A stretch of DNA of 64,000 nt, taken from Pseudomonadota bacterium (GTDB lineage Bacteria > Pseudomonadota > Alphaproteobacteria > Rhizobiales > Rhizobiaceae). The notes beneath the pieces are model-generated. The model was not told where the DNA came from and ran no database searches. It saw only the letters and a list, made by a program, of their open reading frames with translations. Positions 7,007 to 16,055 of the stretch are shown in pieces. The stretch spans positions 1 to 64,000 of the forward strand of contig JAEYDD010000023.1 in NCBI GenBank assembly GCA_023404095.1, given 5' to 3'. The first letter of the stretch is position 1. The number at the start of each line of letters is the position of its first letter. Made by a program: the position numbers and the translations under genes.

Positions 7007-8356
7007 TCAGATGTCGCGCTCTTCTGGGGCGATGCGCACGCTCTTGTCCAGTCCGTGCTTCTGCATCTTTTCATAGAGCGTCTTGCGCGAGATGCCGAGC
7101 ATTTCATACACCGGCCGGAGACTGCCGCCGTGCGCCGCAAGGGCGCCGGCGATAAGGCCGCGCTCGTAGGCCGCCACCTTGTCGGCAAGCCGCTGGCTTT
7201 CCTCGAGCGCCTCCCCCGGATGAGGATCCAGTCCAAGCACGAGCCGATCGGCGGCATTGCGCAGCTCGCGGACGTTTCCGGGCCAGTTTCTACCGGCAAT
7301 TTCGGTGATGACCCGAGGCGCCACTTCCATGTCGCTGCGCCCGTACCGCGCCGCGGCTTCGCGGACGAGTTGAAGAAAGAGAAGTGGAATGTCCGCCTGC
7401 CGCTGGGCCAGCGAGGGAACATGCAGGGTTGCGACGTTCAGCCGGTACAGGAGATCGGCGCGGAACCGGCCAGCCGCGACCTCCCGTTCCAGATCGACCT
7501 TGCTGGTTGCTATGAAGCGCACGTCGAGAGGCACAGGCTCGTTCGAGCCGAGCCGGGTGATGACCCGCTCCTGCAGTACCCGCAGAAACTTCGCCTGCAG
7601 GTCGAACGGCATCGAGCCGATCTCATCGAGCAGGATCGTGCCGCCGCGCCCGTGTTCGAACTTGCCGTATCGCGGCCGCAACGCCCCCGGAAAGGCGCCG
7701 GCCTCATGCCCGAACAGCTCGCTTTCGATCAGGTTGTCCGGCAAGGCCGCACAATTGATGGCGATGAAGGGCTTGCCGGCGCGCGCACTGATGTCGTGCA
7801 TGGCTCGGGCGACCACCTCCTTGCCGACTCCGGTATCGCCGATGACCAGCGTATCGGCATCGCTCGCCCCGATGGCGCGCAGGCGATAGCGCAGATCGAC
7901 CATCACCTGCGTTCGCCCAGGAAGGCGCGCCTCGATGTCGTCGCGCTTGCCTGCGACCGCGCGCAGCCGACGGTTTTCCAGCACGAGGCTGCGCCGGTCC
8001 TGCGCCCGCCGGATGATCGTCGCCAGATGTTGCGCGGTAAACGGCTTCTCGACGAAGTCGTAGACGCCTGCGCGCATGGCGTTGACGGCGAGTTGCACGT
8101 CGGCATGGCCGGTGACCAGGATGACGGGCAGTTCCGCATCCATCTCGCGGATCCGCTGTAGCAGGGTCATGCCGTCCATGCCTGGCATGCGGATATCGCT
8201 GACCACCACACCGTCAAAACCGTAGCCGACGAGTTCCAGCACGCGGTCGGCACTGGAAAATGTGACGACGTCCAGCCCGTACAACTCAAGCGCCTGAGCG
8301 GAGGAACGGCGCATCTCCTCTTCGTCGTCGACCAGGAGAACACGGCTTTCGCTCAT
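7007..8356 (-). CDS. NtrC/DctD-type response regulator
   Basis: This 449-residue regulator has three domains: a receiver (DDEEEM, phospho-acceptor Asp54 in SDIRMPGMDG, Lys104), a sigma-54-activator AAA+ domain (Walker A GDTGVGKE at 173-180, Walker B ILLDEI at 241-246) and a Fis-type helix-turn-helix at the C-terminus (LGISRKTLYEKMQKHGL). It shares the ATGA start/stop overlap with the sensor kinase gene, so the two form a pair, as in DctB/DctD. The loop that normally reads GAFTGA and contacts sigma-54 reads GAFPGA here (220-225). It probably controls the adjacent tct operon in response to an external carboxylate. Confidence 0.92.
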   Translation of the reverse strand: MSESRVLLVDDEEEMRRSSAQALELYGLDVVTFSSADRVLELVGYGFDGVVVSDIRMPGMDGMTLLQRIREMDAELPVILVTGHADVQLAVNAMRAGVYDFVEKPFTAQHLATIIRRAQDRRSLVLENRRLRAVAGKRDDIEARLPGRTQVMVDLRYRLRAIGASDADTLVIGDTGVGKEVVARAMHDISARAGKPFIAINCAALPDNLIESELFGHEAGAFPGALRPRYGKFEHGRGGTILLDEIGSMPFDLQAKFLRVLQERVITRLGSNEPVPLDVRFIATSKVDLEREVAAGRFRADLLYRLNVATLHVPSLAQRQADIPLLFLQLVREAAARYGRSDMEVAPRVITEIAGRNWPGNVRELRNAADRLVLGLDPHPGEALEESQRLADKVAAYERGLIAGALAAHGGSLRPVYEMLGISRKTLYEKMQKHGLDKSVRIAPEERDI

Positions 8357-10191
8357 TCCGCAGCCTCGCTGATGGCCGGCGCTGCATCCAGGACGATCCT
8401 GAATTCGGCGCCACCATCCTCGGGCGCCGACACGGTGAGGTTGCCGCCGAAATCCTTGACGATGTTGTAGGAAATCGACAGGCCGAGTCCGAGGCCGCGA
8501 CCTACCCCCTTTGTTGTAAAGAAGGGATCGAAAATGCGCTCCGCGATTGCGGTCGGCACGCCCGGGCCGTGGTCGCGGACCGAAAGCGTCACCTTGTCGC
8601 CTTCGTGCGACGCACGGACGTGGATCCGCCTGTCTTCAAGTCCTTCCACGGCGTCTGCCGCATTGGTGATGATGTTGACGAGAACCTGCTGCAGCCGGAC
8701 CGAACCGGCCTGAACCACCGCCGGCGTCTCGCCGAGGTCGACCAGCAGTGCGGCGTCCGCCGATTTGAGCCGTGCAGCGACGATCTCCATCGTGTCGCTC
8801 ATGACGGCTGCGAGCGAAACAGGTCCGAGCTTTTCGTTCGGTTTGCGGGCGAAGTTACGAAGGTGCCGACTGATGGAGGCCATGCGGTCGATCAGGGCCG
8901 AAATGCGCTGCACGTTGTCGCGGGCATCGTCGAGCCGGTCGCGGTCGATCAGCATGCCGGCACTGTCGGCATAGGTCTTGGCGGCGGCGAGCGGCTGGTT
9001 CAGCTCGTGCGAGAGGGCCGCGGACATCTGGCCGAGACCGGCGAGTTTGCCCGCCTGGATCAGGTCCGCCTGGGTCTGCCGCAATTTCTGCTCGGCAAGC
9101 CGCCGCTCGGCGACTTCCTGTTCGATGCGCCGGTTGACGCGGGCGAGATCGGCGGTGCGCGCTTCGACCCGATGCTCCAGCTCGTCACGCGCCTCATCCT
9201 GCAGGCGCATGCGCTCCTGCACCCGCGCCCGCCGCTGGAGCACGATCGCAACGGCCAGACCGGCGAGGCCGAAGAAGAGCAGGACGGCGACCTGCATGGT
9301 GCGCGCCTGCGTGCGCACCGAGCCTGTGTCCATCAGCACGTTTACGGTCCAGTCCGCCTCCGGCATGTAGCTCGACAGCGTCAGATACTCGCGGCTGGTT
9401 CCGCGGTCCGTGATCGAGGTCAGACGGTAGCCCGTGTTGCTGTCGTCCTCCCGGATGGAAAGCGGCCTCAGTTCAGCCTCGGCATAGCGGCGCGAAGCCT
9501 GCGTCCTGGCCAGCCGCTCAGGCGTCAGCGGCAGCACCCCCGCATAGAGCCATTCCGGGCTGCCCGTCATGAAAATGATGCCTTCGGGATCGGTGACGAA
9601 AATCTTGTACTCGCCACCCTGCCATGAGGTCTCGATCGAATCGATGTCCACCTTGAAGACGATCACGCCGCGAATGGCATCACCGACACGGATCGGCGAT
9701 GCGAAGTAATAGCCGCGCTTGAGCGACGTCGTGCCAAGCGCGTAGAAGCGCGACTGTTCGCCGCGCGCAGCATCCTGGAAATAAGGACGATAGCTGAAGT
9801 TCTGGCCGACGAAGCTGGTGGGACCGTCATAGTTGCTGGCCGCGATCGTCTCGCCGTCCATCTTCATCACATAGATGTCGGACGATTCCAGCAGCCCGTT
9901 GATTTCCTTGAGGTAGATATTGGCGGCGCTGCGCAGGGTGGCATTGTCCGGATCGCTGACGAGAAGCTCGATCTCGTCGTGATCGGCAATGAGTTCCGAA
10001 AGGGGCTCGAAGCGGCTCAGATGACCACGAAGGGCTGAAACCGCCAGCCGCAATGCCGAGCCTGCCTGCAGCGACGCCTCCTCCATGTAGCGCCGCATAA
10101 CGAAATCGCCGCCGGGCCCGGCCACTGCGCCGGCCACGAGCAGCAGTCCGAAAAACGCCGCCAGAAGACGGTTCCGTCCCTTCACCAACAC
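8353..10191 (-). CDS. DctB-like sensor histidine kinase
   Basis: From the GTG at 10191 the protein is 612 residues. This start has the ribosome site GGAGGAGG 6-8 bases upstream; the frame is open further upstream, but that part is arginine-rich and implausible. Membrane segments lie at about 9-26 and 301-318 and flank a large periplasmic sensor region of the dCache type, as in DctB. A coiled linker (about 320-375) leads to the H-box SHELNQPL (His395) and the ATPase domain with NIITNAADAVE, DHGPGVP and GRGLGLGLS. It should autophosphorylate at His395 and pass the phosphate to the overlapping response regulator. The periplasmic ligand is probably a carboxylate taken up by the tct system; that is inference. 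Confidence 0.9.
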   Translation of the reverse strand: MLVKGRNRLLAAFFGLLLVAGAVAGPGGDFVMRRYMEEASLQAGSALRLAVSALRGHLSRFEPLSELIADHDEIELLVSDPDNATLRSAANIYLKEINGLLESSDIYVMKMDGETIAASNYDGPTSFVGQNFSYRPYFQDAARGEQSRFYALGTTSLKRGYYFASPIRVGDAIRGVIVFKVDIDSIETSWQGGEYKIFVTDPEGIIFMTGSPEWLYAGVLPLTPERLARTQASRRYAEAELRPLSIREDDSNTGYRLTSITDRGTSREYLTLSSYMPEADWTVNVLMDTGSVRTQARTMQVAVLLFFGLAGLAVAIVLQRRARVQERMRLQDEARDELEHRVEARTADLARVNRRIEQEVAERRLAEQKLRQTQADLIQAGKLAGLGQMSAALSHELNQPLAAAKTYADSAGMLIDRDRLDDARDNVQRISALIDRMASISRHLRNFARKPNEKLGPVSLAAVMSDTMEIVAARLKSADAALLVDLGETPAVVQAGSVRLQQVLVNIITNAADAVEGLEDRRIHVRASHEGDKVTLSVRDHGPGVPTAIAERIFDPFFTTKGVGRGLGLGLSISYNIVKDFGGNLTVSAPEDGGAEFRIVLDAAPAISEAAE

Positions 10192-10391
10192 GCGGGCTCC
10201 TCCTCCCTCGCCACGGCCATGCCGCAAGGCGTCGAAGTCTAGAGAGCAAGCCCGTGCTTTCCAAGACGGTTTCGTCCGGCTCTTATTGTCGCGGTCGCCA
10301 CCTGCGGATCGGTGCCGCTGAAATCGAGGTGGGTCGCGCCACCGCACATCGCTCCTTTCCCATCAGCCGAGCAGGCGGCGCTTCGGCGGTT
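10192..10391. other. Intergenic region upstream of the sensor kinase
   Basis: These 200 bases separate the 3' end of the flavoprotein gene from the kinase GTG, both on the minus strand. The region should hold the promoter of the two-component operon, but I see no clear -35/-10 or -24/-12 elements, and no plausible small gene. Confidence 0.4.
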
Positions 10392-12002
10392 TCAGCGGTT
10401 CTGGCGGAGGATCGTCTCGGCAGCAATGTAGCCCCAGGTCATGTTCGGGCCGATGGTCGTACCTGCGCCAACGGCGCGGGTGCCGAACGGGTTGGCCATG
10501 GCGAGGCCCGCTGCATAAAGGCCCGGGATCAGCGAGCCGTCGGCGCGCAGGACCTGGCCCTTATCGTTGGTGCGAGCCCCGCCCTTCGTGCCGAGAATGG
10601 ACCGGTTGATCGTCATGCCGACATAGGGAGCCTTGTCGATCGGCTTCAGGCGGTTCTCGTCGCCATGCGCCTTGTAGGCCTCCCAGCCGTTCTCGCCACG
10701 CCTGAAATCGGTGTCATGGCCCGTCTTGCAGAACTCGTTCCAGCGGTTGATGGTCTCGACCAGCGCGTCGGCCGGCAGGCCGAGCTTGGTTGCGAGTTCC
10801 GGAATTGTGTCCGCCGTCTTCACCCAGTCGCGCTCATAGGAAGAATACCAGCGGAAGGGGATCGAGGTCTTGAGGAACCGGTGGTCGCCCACCAGGAAGC
10901 ATGGCAGGTGCACCGGCGCGCCGTCGGCATCCCGCTGGTCCAGCACCTCGCCGATGTTGAAGTCGTTCTCGCTGACGAAACGTTTCGCATGCCGGTTCAC
11001 CACGATGGAATGCGGTTCGGCCTGAAAAGTCATCGGGAGGCCGTGCTGCTTGCCCTGGTAGCGGGTCGGCAGGCATGGATAGATGTTGGCCTGATCCATG
11101 CGGTCCAGCTCCGCGCCGACGGAGGCTGCGAGCTTCTGTCCATCACCTTCGTTGCTGCGCGGGCTGCCGATACGGTCGAGTGGTCCGGGAAAATGGCGCT
11201 CGCGCATCTGCGGGTCCCACTCGAACCCTCCGGTCGCGATCACCACGCCGCGGTCGGCGGAAATCGTCTGCCGCTGCCCCTCACGCTCCACTTCCGCACC
11301 CACGATGCGATCATCGGAATCCTGGATGAGGCGAACGGCGCGGGTTTCGAGCCAGAAGGTAACGCCGGCGTCGAGGCAGCCCTTGACCATGCCCGTCATC
11401 AGGGCGGTGCCCTGGCCGCCCGAATTGGTCAGCCACCGCCAAAGCAGCTTCGGCCACATGCGCAGACCGGCGCGGATGGGGTGGTGGTAGAGATCGAGGT
11501 CGACGACCTCCTGATAGGTAAAGCTGTGCGGCAGCGTCGAACGACGTAGGTGGCGGGCGAAACCGCCCAGGATGCGGCGGCTGAGCGGCATCGGCGAAAC
11601 CATGCGCCCGACCATCTTGCCGCCCGGCGCCTCGGCATAAGGATCGGGCTCGGCTACGACGCGCAGGTCCAGCGGGGTGTTGTCGGACAGAAAACGGAGC
11701 ATGTCCGGCGCGGACTGGACGAAGGAGACCCAGCGCGCGTCCTCTTTTTCAGCCCATCCGTCGGGCGTGACCGTGCGCAGGTAGGTGATCGCCTCGTCCT
11801 GGCTGTCGGCAATGCCGGCGGCTGCGGCTATGTGATTGGCCGGAATCCAGATGCCCGAGCCCGACATGGCCGAGGTGCCGCCGAGCCATTCGCTCTTTTC
11901 GATGACCAGCACCTTCAATCCGCCCTTGGCTGCTCGCAGCGCCGATGCGCACGCCGCCGAGCCGGAGCCGATGACCAATACGTCCCAAGCTTCCATATCC
12001 AT
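10392..12002 (-). CDS. FAD-dependent oxidoreductase (fumarate reductase / 3-ketosteroid dehydrogenase-like)
   Basis: This 536-residue flavoprotein starts with the dinucleotide motif VLVIGSGSAACASALRAA, followed by VIEKSEWLGGTSAMSGSG, typical of the FAD_binding_2 family that includes fumarate reductases and 3-ketosteroid delta-1-dehydrogenases. The C-terminal GTRAVGAGTTIGPNMTWGYIAAE closes the FAD site. The family catalyses redox change at a carbon-carbon bond next to a carbonyl. ATGs at 12002 and 11996 are both possible; a GGGGA sits 6 bases before the second. It is transcribed divergently from the cupin operon across a GTGTCGACAC palindrome (12060), so it belongs to the same GntR-controlled catabolic locus. 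The substrate is unknown; a steroid is not implied. Confidence 0.82.
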   Translation of the reverse strand: MDMEAWDVLVIGSGSAACASALRAAKGGLKVLVIEKSEWLGGTSAMSGSGIWIPANHIAAAAGIADSQDEAITYLRTVTPDGWAEKEDARWVSFVQSAPDMLRFLSDNTPLDLRVVAEPDPYAEAPGGKMVGRMVSPMPLSRRILGGFARHLRRSTLPHSFTYQEVVDLDLYHHPIRAGLRMWPKLLWRWLTNSGGQGTALMTGMVKGCLDAGVTFWLETRAVRLIQDSDDRIVGAEVEREGQRQTISADRGVVIATGGFEWDPQMRERHFPGPLDRIGSPRSNEGDGQKLAASVGAELDRMDQANIYPCLPTRYQGKQHGLPMTFQAEPHSIVVNRHAKRFVSENDFNIGEVLDQRDADGAPVHLPCFLVGDHRFLKTSIPFRWYSSYERDWVKTADTIPELATKLGLPADALVETINRWNEFCKTGHDTDFRRGENGWEAYKAHGDENRLKPIDKAPYVGMTINRSILGTKGGARTNDKGQVLRADGSLIPGLYAAGLAMANPFGTRAVGAGTTIGPNMTWGYIAAETILRQNR

Positions 12003-12059
12003 TCCCCATTCACCGTGTTGCGGCACTATAAAAGCACCGCATTTCATCTGTCTACTATT

Positions 12060-12069
12060 GTGTCGACAC
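12060..12069. promoter_or_regulatory. GntR-type operator palindrome, site 1
   Basis: The perfect palindrome GTGTCGACAC, within TTGTGTCGACACTTT, lies in the 140-bp divergent region between the flavoprotein (start 12002) and the cupin operon (start 12143). TATAGC follows at 12079 and could be part of a plus-strand -10. The same 10-mer occurs at 16856 and 24841, each time before a gene of this locus. I infer it binds the FCD/GntR regulator encoded at 24044. Confidence 0.75.
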
Positions 12070-12142
12070 TTTTTGCGATATAGCCTTCGCAGGTCACGGT
12101 GTACCATGAGACCCATCGCGGTCCTTATCCGACAGGTGAAAA

Positions 12143-12676
12143 ATGGACGAGACCCGCATTCCGCCAGTTCCCCCCGGTGTCCACGTTTCCGGTCCGGAAA
12201 CACGTGAAAGCTACTGGCAGCCCGTGCCGGCCAACGGCCATGTCGACGTCGCGCTGGCACCGCATATCGTCGGGATGGAATCCCCCTTCGGCATGGGGAC
12301 ACAATCGGTGGCGCCCGGCGGCTATGTGCGCGAACACACCCACGAACACAATGAGGAGGCCGTCTATGTCATCGAAGGACACGGCCGCGCGGTGATCGAT
12401 GGCAAGGAGTATCCGATCGGTCCGGACAGCGCGATCTTTCTGCCGAGGAACATGCGCCACATGTTCATCAATGACGGCGAGACACGCCTGCGTTGGGTCT
12501 GGCTGATCGTGCCCAATGGTCTTGAGGATTTCTTCCGGCTGATCGGCAGGCCCCGCAAGCCCGGAGACCGCGTTCCCTCGAACTTCCCCCGTCCGGATAA
12601 CGTGCTGGAAATCGAACGTCAGACGGTGTTCGGCGCAGACCTTTCCGACAAGTTCAACCCGGTCAAGGGCGACTGA
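12143..12676 (+). CDS. Cupin-domain protein
   Basis: This 177-residue protein has a single cupin barrel: GGYVREHTHEHNEEAVYVIEG holds the first metal motif (HTHEHNEE), and the second motif is in IFLPRNMRHMFIND. Metal-binding His and Glu residues are therefore present. It is the first gene of a plus-strand operon starting 73 bp after the palindrome at 12060 and ends 3 bp before the aspartate-dehydrogenase-like gene. Small cupins in catabolic operons may be isomerases, dioxygenases or ligand-binding accessory proteins; nothing in the sequence decides between these. Confidence 0.85.
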   Translation: MDETRIPPVPPGVHVSGPETRESYWQPVPANGHVDVALAPHIVGMESPFGMGTQSVAPGGYVREHTHEHNEEAVYVIEGHGRAVIDGKEYPIGPDSAIFLPRNMRHMFINDGETRLRWVWLIVPNGLEDFFRLIGRPRKPGDRVPSNFPRPDNVLEIERQTVFGADLSDKFNPVKGD

Positions 12677-12679
12677 TCC

Positions 12680-13498
12680 ATGCCCTCGTTCGCCGCACCG
12701 GACGAAGGGCGCTCCTCGCCTGTCACGTTGGGCCTCATCGGGTTCGGCGCGCTGGCGCACCGCCTCATTGCCGGTTTCGGACCCGGCGAGGCGGAGTGGG
12801 TCGTTCTGGTGCGGAACGATCGCCGTCTCGCGCCATCCGCAGAAAACGTCCGCCTTGTGACGCGTGTCGAAGAACTGGTCGCGGCCCGGCCACGCGCGGT
12901 CGTCGAGGTTGCCACCCAGGAAGCCGTGGCGGATTGCGCGCTGCTGCTGCTGGAGGCCGGGATTCCCTTGGTTCTGGCCTCGATCGGTGCACTGGCAGAT
13001 CCGCAGCTCTGTCTCAGGTTGGACGCAGCGCGCAAAGCGTCGGGCGCGCCGCTTGTGCTTCCTGCGGGTGCGGTGGGAGGGCTCGACTATCTCGGTGCCG
13101 TCGCGAGGCTGGAGGATGCCGAGATTCGCTACACGTCGCGCAAGCCGGTGGCCGCGTGGGCGGCGGAGCTTGAAAGCCGGGGAATGACGGCCCCGTCGAC
13201 TGAGGTCGTGCTCTTCGAGGGCACGCCTGAAGAGGCCGCGCGCCGCTTTCCGAAGAATTTGAATGCAGCGCTGACAATTTCCCTGGCCGTTCGCCCCCGC
13301 TCGCTGTCCGTTCGCGTCGTTGCCGACCCGCAAGCGGACGGAAATACGCACGAGATCGAAGCTGCAAGCTCCGCAGGTACGGCCTTCATGCGCTTTGTGA
13401 ACGCTCCCTCCCCCGACAATCCGAAGACGTCCGCGATCACGGCGCTGAGCCTGCTGTCGGCGCTGGACACCGTGCTGGACTCCAGGAGAAACGGCTGA
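12680..13498 (+). CDS. Aspartate dehydrogenase-like NAD(P)-dependent oxidoreductase (NadX family)
   Basis: The 272-residue protein has an N-terminal Rossmann fold (TLGLIGFGALAHRLIAGF) and the C-terminal hallmarks of L-aspartate dehydrogenase/NadX: FPKNLNAALTISLA, GNTHEIEAASSAGTAF and NPKTSAITALSLLSAL. NadX enzymes interconvert L-aspartate and iminosuccinate/oxaloacetate with NAD(P). Here the gene sits in a catabolic operon (3 bp after the cupin, overlapping the following hydrolase at TGATG), not with nadAC, so the physiological substrate may be a different amino acid or imine. The possible link to the mutase-like protein downstream, whose relatives act on glutamate/methylaspartate, is inference. 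Confidence 0.8.
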   Translation: MPSFAAPDEGRSSPVTLGLIGFGALAHRLIAGFGPGEAEWVVLVRNDRRLAPSAENVRLVTRVEELVAARPRAVVEVATQEAVADCALLLLEAGIPLVLASIGALADPQLCLRLDAARKASGAPLVLPAGAVGGLDYLGAVARLEDAEIRYTSRKPVAAWAAELESRGMTAPSTEVVLFEGTPEEAARRFPKNLNAALTISLAVRPRSLSVRVVADPQADGNTHEIEAASSAGTAFMRFVNAPSPDNPKTSAITALSLLSALDTVLDSRRNG

Positions 13499-14289
13499 TG
13501 GCGACTTACACAGCGCCGGATGGCTGCCGAATATACTATGAGACCTTTGGTGAGGCGGGGCCGGGGGTTCTCTTGATCCCGGGTCTTGGCGGCGATGGCC
13601 GTTTCTGGGGCGGCGTGGTCCAGCGTCTTCAGGCCGAGTTCCGCCTGTTGGTGGTGGACCACCGTGGGGCGGGGCGAAGCGACAGGCCGCCTGGAGACTA
13701 TTCGATCCCCCGGATCGCCGCGGATGTCGCAGGCATCGTCCATCTTTGGGGTGAGCCGCTCCATGTCGTCGGTCATTCCACCGGTGGAGCGGTTGCGCAG
13801 GTGCTTGCGCTGGATCACGACATCAAGGGCCTGAGCTACACGATCAGCAGTTCATGGGCGCGATCGGATGTGCGGTTCCGCACGCTGTTCATGGCCCGAG
13901 CAGAGATTTTGGAGGCGGGACAGGCAGAAACCTACCAGCGGCTGACACATATCCTCGGGCATACCTCGGCCTGGTTGACGGCGCACGCCGCAAAGCTCGA
14001 CGCTGCAGTGACGAACGCTCCTCGAAATCTCGACCCGCTCGACGTCACCGCGGCGCGCGTGCGGATGCTGCTCGATCATGATCGTCTTGCAGACCTTTCG
14101 CGCATCAGAGCCCCGGTCCAGGTGATCGCCGCCGTCGACGACATCCTGACGCCGCCCGAACTTTCTAGGGCGGTAGCGACAGCTGTTCCGGGTGCGAAAT
14201 TCGTAACCGTCCCTGGCGCGCACTTCCACCCGCTTGCCGACCCGGACAGCTTCGCTTCCGAAATTCGCCGCTTCATCGCCAAATTGTAA
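13498..14289 (+). CDS. Alpha/beta hydrolase
   Basis: This 263-residue protein has a standard alpha/beta-hydrolase fold: VLLIPGLGGDGRFW (oxyanion region), VDHRGAGRSDRP, and the nucleophile elbow VVGHSTGGAVAQ with Ser94; an acid in AAVDDILTPP and His in GAHFHPL complete the triad. Relatives include 3-oxoadipate enol-lactonase and RutD-type hydrolases, but I cannot choose a substrate. It is translationally coupled to the preceding dehydrogenase (overlap at 13496-13498) and followed 13 bp later by the cobalamin protein, so it belongs to the same pathway. Confidence 0.85.
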   Translation: MATYTAPDGCRIYYETFGEAGPGVLLIPGLGGDGRFWGGVVQRLQAEFRLLVVDHRGAGRSDRPPGDYSIPRIAADVAGIVHLWGEPLHVVGHSTGGAVAQVLALDHDIKGLSYTISSSWARSDVRFRTLFMARAEILEAGQAETYQRLTHILGHTSAWLTAHAAKLDAAVTNAPRNLDPLDVTAARVRMLLDHDRLADLSRIRAPVQVIAAVDDILTPPELSRAVATAVPGAKFVTVPGAHFHPLADPDSFASEIRRFIAKL

Positions 14290-14302
14290 CCGGACAGCCG
14301 CC

Positions 14303-16042
14303 ATGACAGCTGACACTTCGCCTAGCCTTGTTGACCCCCGCCTCACACCGGGTGCCGATCTCCTCTCCGCCGGCCGCGCGATGGCGCGTGACTGGCGCGT
14401 TGGAAGCTGCCTGTTCCTGTCGGAGAAACGTGTCCCCTCCGAGGCCGCCTGGAAGCGCAAGGCCATGGCCGACAAGCGCATCATGCAGCACGCCCATATC
14501 GGCTTTCGCGACGTCAACCGCACAATCGAGGCCATCCGCGAAGTGCACGGCACCTGCGCGCGAAACGGGGCGACCGTGGATCGCTTCGGCATCACCCTGG
14601 ATTGGTCGATGGGCTATCCGGAAGCCATGCGCGCCAAGGCATCACGCGGCACGGGCATCGTTCTGGCGGGGCCGGAGGATTTCGCGCGCATAACCAATGC
14701 CGCCCCTGCCGCGGCCCACTTCGGCGACTTCATGCTCGGTCTTCCGGGCGCGGTCGAAAACACCCGGGCTGCGATTGCGGCTGGCGCGACCGCCGTCGGC
14801 AATCTCGGGCAGTACTTCACCTTCCGGCTGCCCTATTGGGACGACGACGTGGCCACCACAGAGGCGACCGTGACCGCCCTCGGTCTGATCGCCGCGCAGG
14901 ACGCCGAAATCCTCGTCCATTCCAATCTCGACGACGGCTTTGCCGGACTCTTCATCGACATGGCCTGCGCGCTGGGCATGGTGCTGATCGAAAAGCACAT
15001 CGTCGAAGACCTGATCGGCGCAAAGCTGGCGCATTGCTACGGGCACCATTTCAGCGATCCGCTGTCGCGAACCGCGTTCCATGCCGCGCTCGTCCGCGTT
15101 AACGATACGCCCGGCACGATGATCTTCGGCAATACGGTAGCCTATCAGTCGAGCCCGGCCGGCAATTATGCAAGCCTTGCGAGCTATCTCCTGGCCGACA
15201 TTCTGGCACTTGGCCGGTGGCCCGCGGGCCATGCGATCAATCCCGTCCCGGTGACCGAGAACCAGCGCATCCCGGATGTCGACGAGATCATCGATGCGCA
15301 GACCTTCGCCCACAGGCTGACGTTGCATGCCCCTTACTACGATCCGGTCTACGACTGGTCGAAGGTCCAGGCCATGGCCGACGTGCTGGTGGAAGGCGGC
15401 GAGCGTTTCGCAGCCGCTGTCCTTGCCGGCCTTGCGGAACGGGGCGTCGACACGAAGGATCCGGCTGCCCTCATGCTGGCCATCCGCCGCATGGGGCCGA
15501 AACGCATGGAGATGCTGTTCGGCCCTGGCGCGGAGACCGCGCGCGGCCGCAGGCCGCTGATCCATGCGGAGTGGGCGCGCGAGCTGAACGACAAGGCAGA
15601 GGTGTGGGTGGCAGGCCAGCGGCCGATCGCCACGCCCCGGCCGATCTCGGTCTGCATCGGCACGACGGACGTGCATGAACACGGCAAGTATCTGGTCGAG
15701 CAGGCTCTCGAGGGGTTGGGTATCGGCATCGTCGACGCGGGGGTGGCGGTCGATCCGGAGGTGCTGGTCGCGCGCGCCATGGAGGCCGGTGCCGATGCCA
15801 TTGCCATCAGCACATACAACGGCGTCGCCTATTCCTATGCCAAGTCGGTGAAGGCGGCGATGGAGAAGCAATCCATCCGGCTTCCCGTGCTGATCGGAGG
15901 GCGGCTCAATGAAGTGCCGAAGGATTCGAATTCCGGCCTGCCGGTCGATGTGACCCGCGAAATCTCCGAGCTCGGGTGCAGCCCCTGCACTGATCTCGAC
16001 CAGATGCTCGGAGCCCTCAGAAAGACCTTTCAGCCAGCCTGA
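14303..16042 (+). CDS. Single-chain cobalamin-dependent mutase-like protein (glutamate mutase-type)
   Basis: The 579-residue protein seems to have two parts. Residues 1 to about 430 have the length and features of a TIM-barrel mutase subunit (for example AVGNLGQYFTF, IVHSN-like and IEKHIVEDLI stretches), most reminiscent of the glutamate mutase E chain. Residues about 448-579 form a B12-binding domain with the base-off/His-on motif DVHEHG (Asp456, His458, Gly461), AISTYNG and the LIGGRLNE glycine pair at 532-533. Such enzymes use adenosylcobalamin for radical carbon-skeleton rearrangement. Glutamate mutase normally has separate E and S chains; here they appear fused. No reactivase or chaperone gene is nearby. 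The substrate is unknown. The ATG at 14303 is chosen because earlier starts lie inside the hydrolase gene. Confidence 0.7.
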   Translation: MTADTSPSLVDPRLTPGADLLSAGRAMARDWRVGSCLFLSEKRVPSEAAWKRKAMADKRIMQHAHIGFRDVNRTIEAIREVHGTCARNGATVDRFGITLDWSMGYPEAMRAKASRGTGIVLAGPEDFARITNAAPAAAHFGDFMLGLPGAVENTRAAIAAGATAVGNLGQYFTFRLPYWDDDVATTEATVTALGLIAAQDAEILVHSNLDDGFAGLFIDMACALGMVLIEKHIVEDLIGAKLAHCYGHHFSDPLSRTAFHAALVRVNDTPGTMIFGNTVAYQSSPAGNYASLASYLLADILALGRWPAGHAINPVPVTENQRIPDVDEIIDAQTFAHRLTLHAPYYDPVYDWSKVQAMADVLVEGGERFAAAVLAGLAERGVDTKDPAALMLAIRRMGPKRMEMLFGPGAETARGRRPLIHAEWARELNDKAEVWVAGQRPIATPRPISVCIGTTDVHEHGKYLVEQALEGLGIGIVDAGVAVDPEVLVARAMEAGADAIAISTYNGVAYSYAKSVKAAMEKQSIRLPVLIGGRLNEVPKDSNSGLPVDVTREISELGCSPCTDLDQMLGALRKTFQPA

Positions 16043-16055
16043 GGGCCAGAACCGT

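Noticed and set aside
5783..8161. A 792-codon open frame on the plus strand
   Set aside because: It is antisense to tctC copy 2 and the response regulator, is rich in Arg/His/Gly, and has no recognisable domain; GC-rich codon use makes such antisense frames common.
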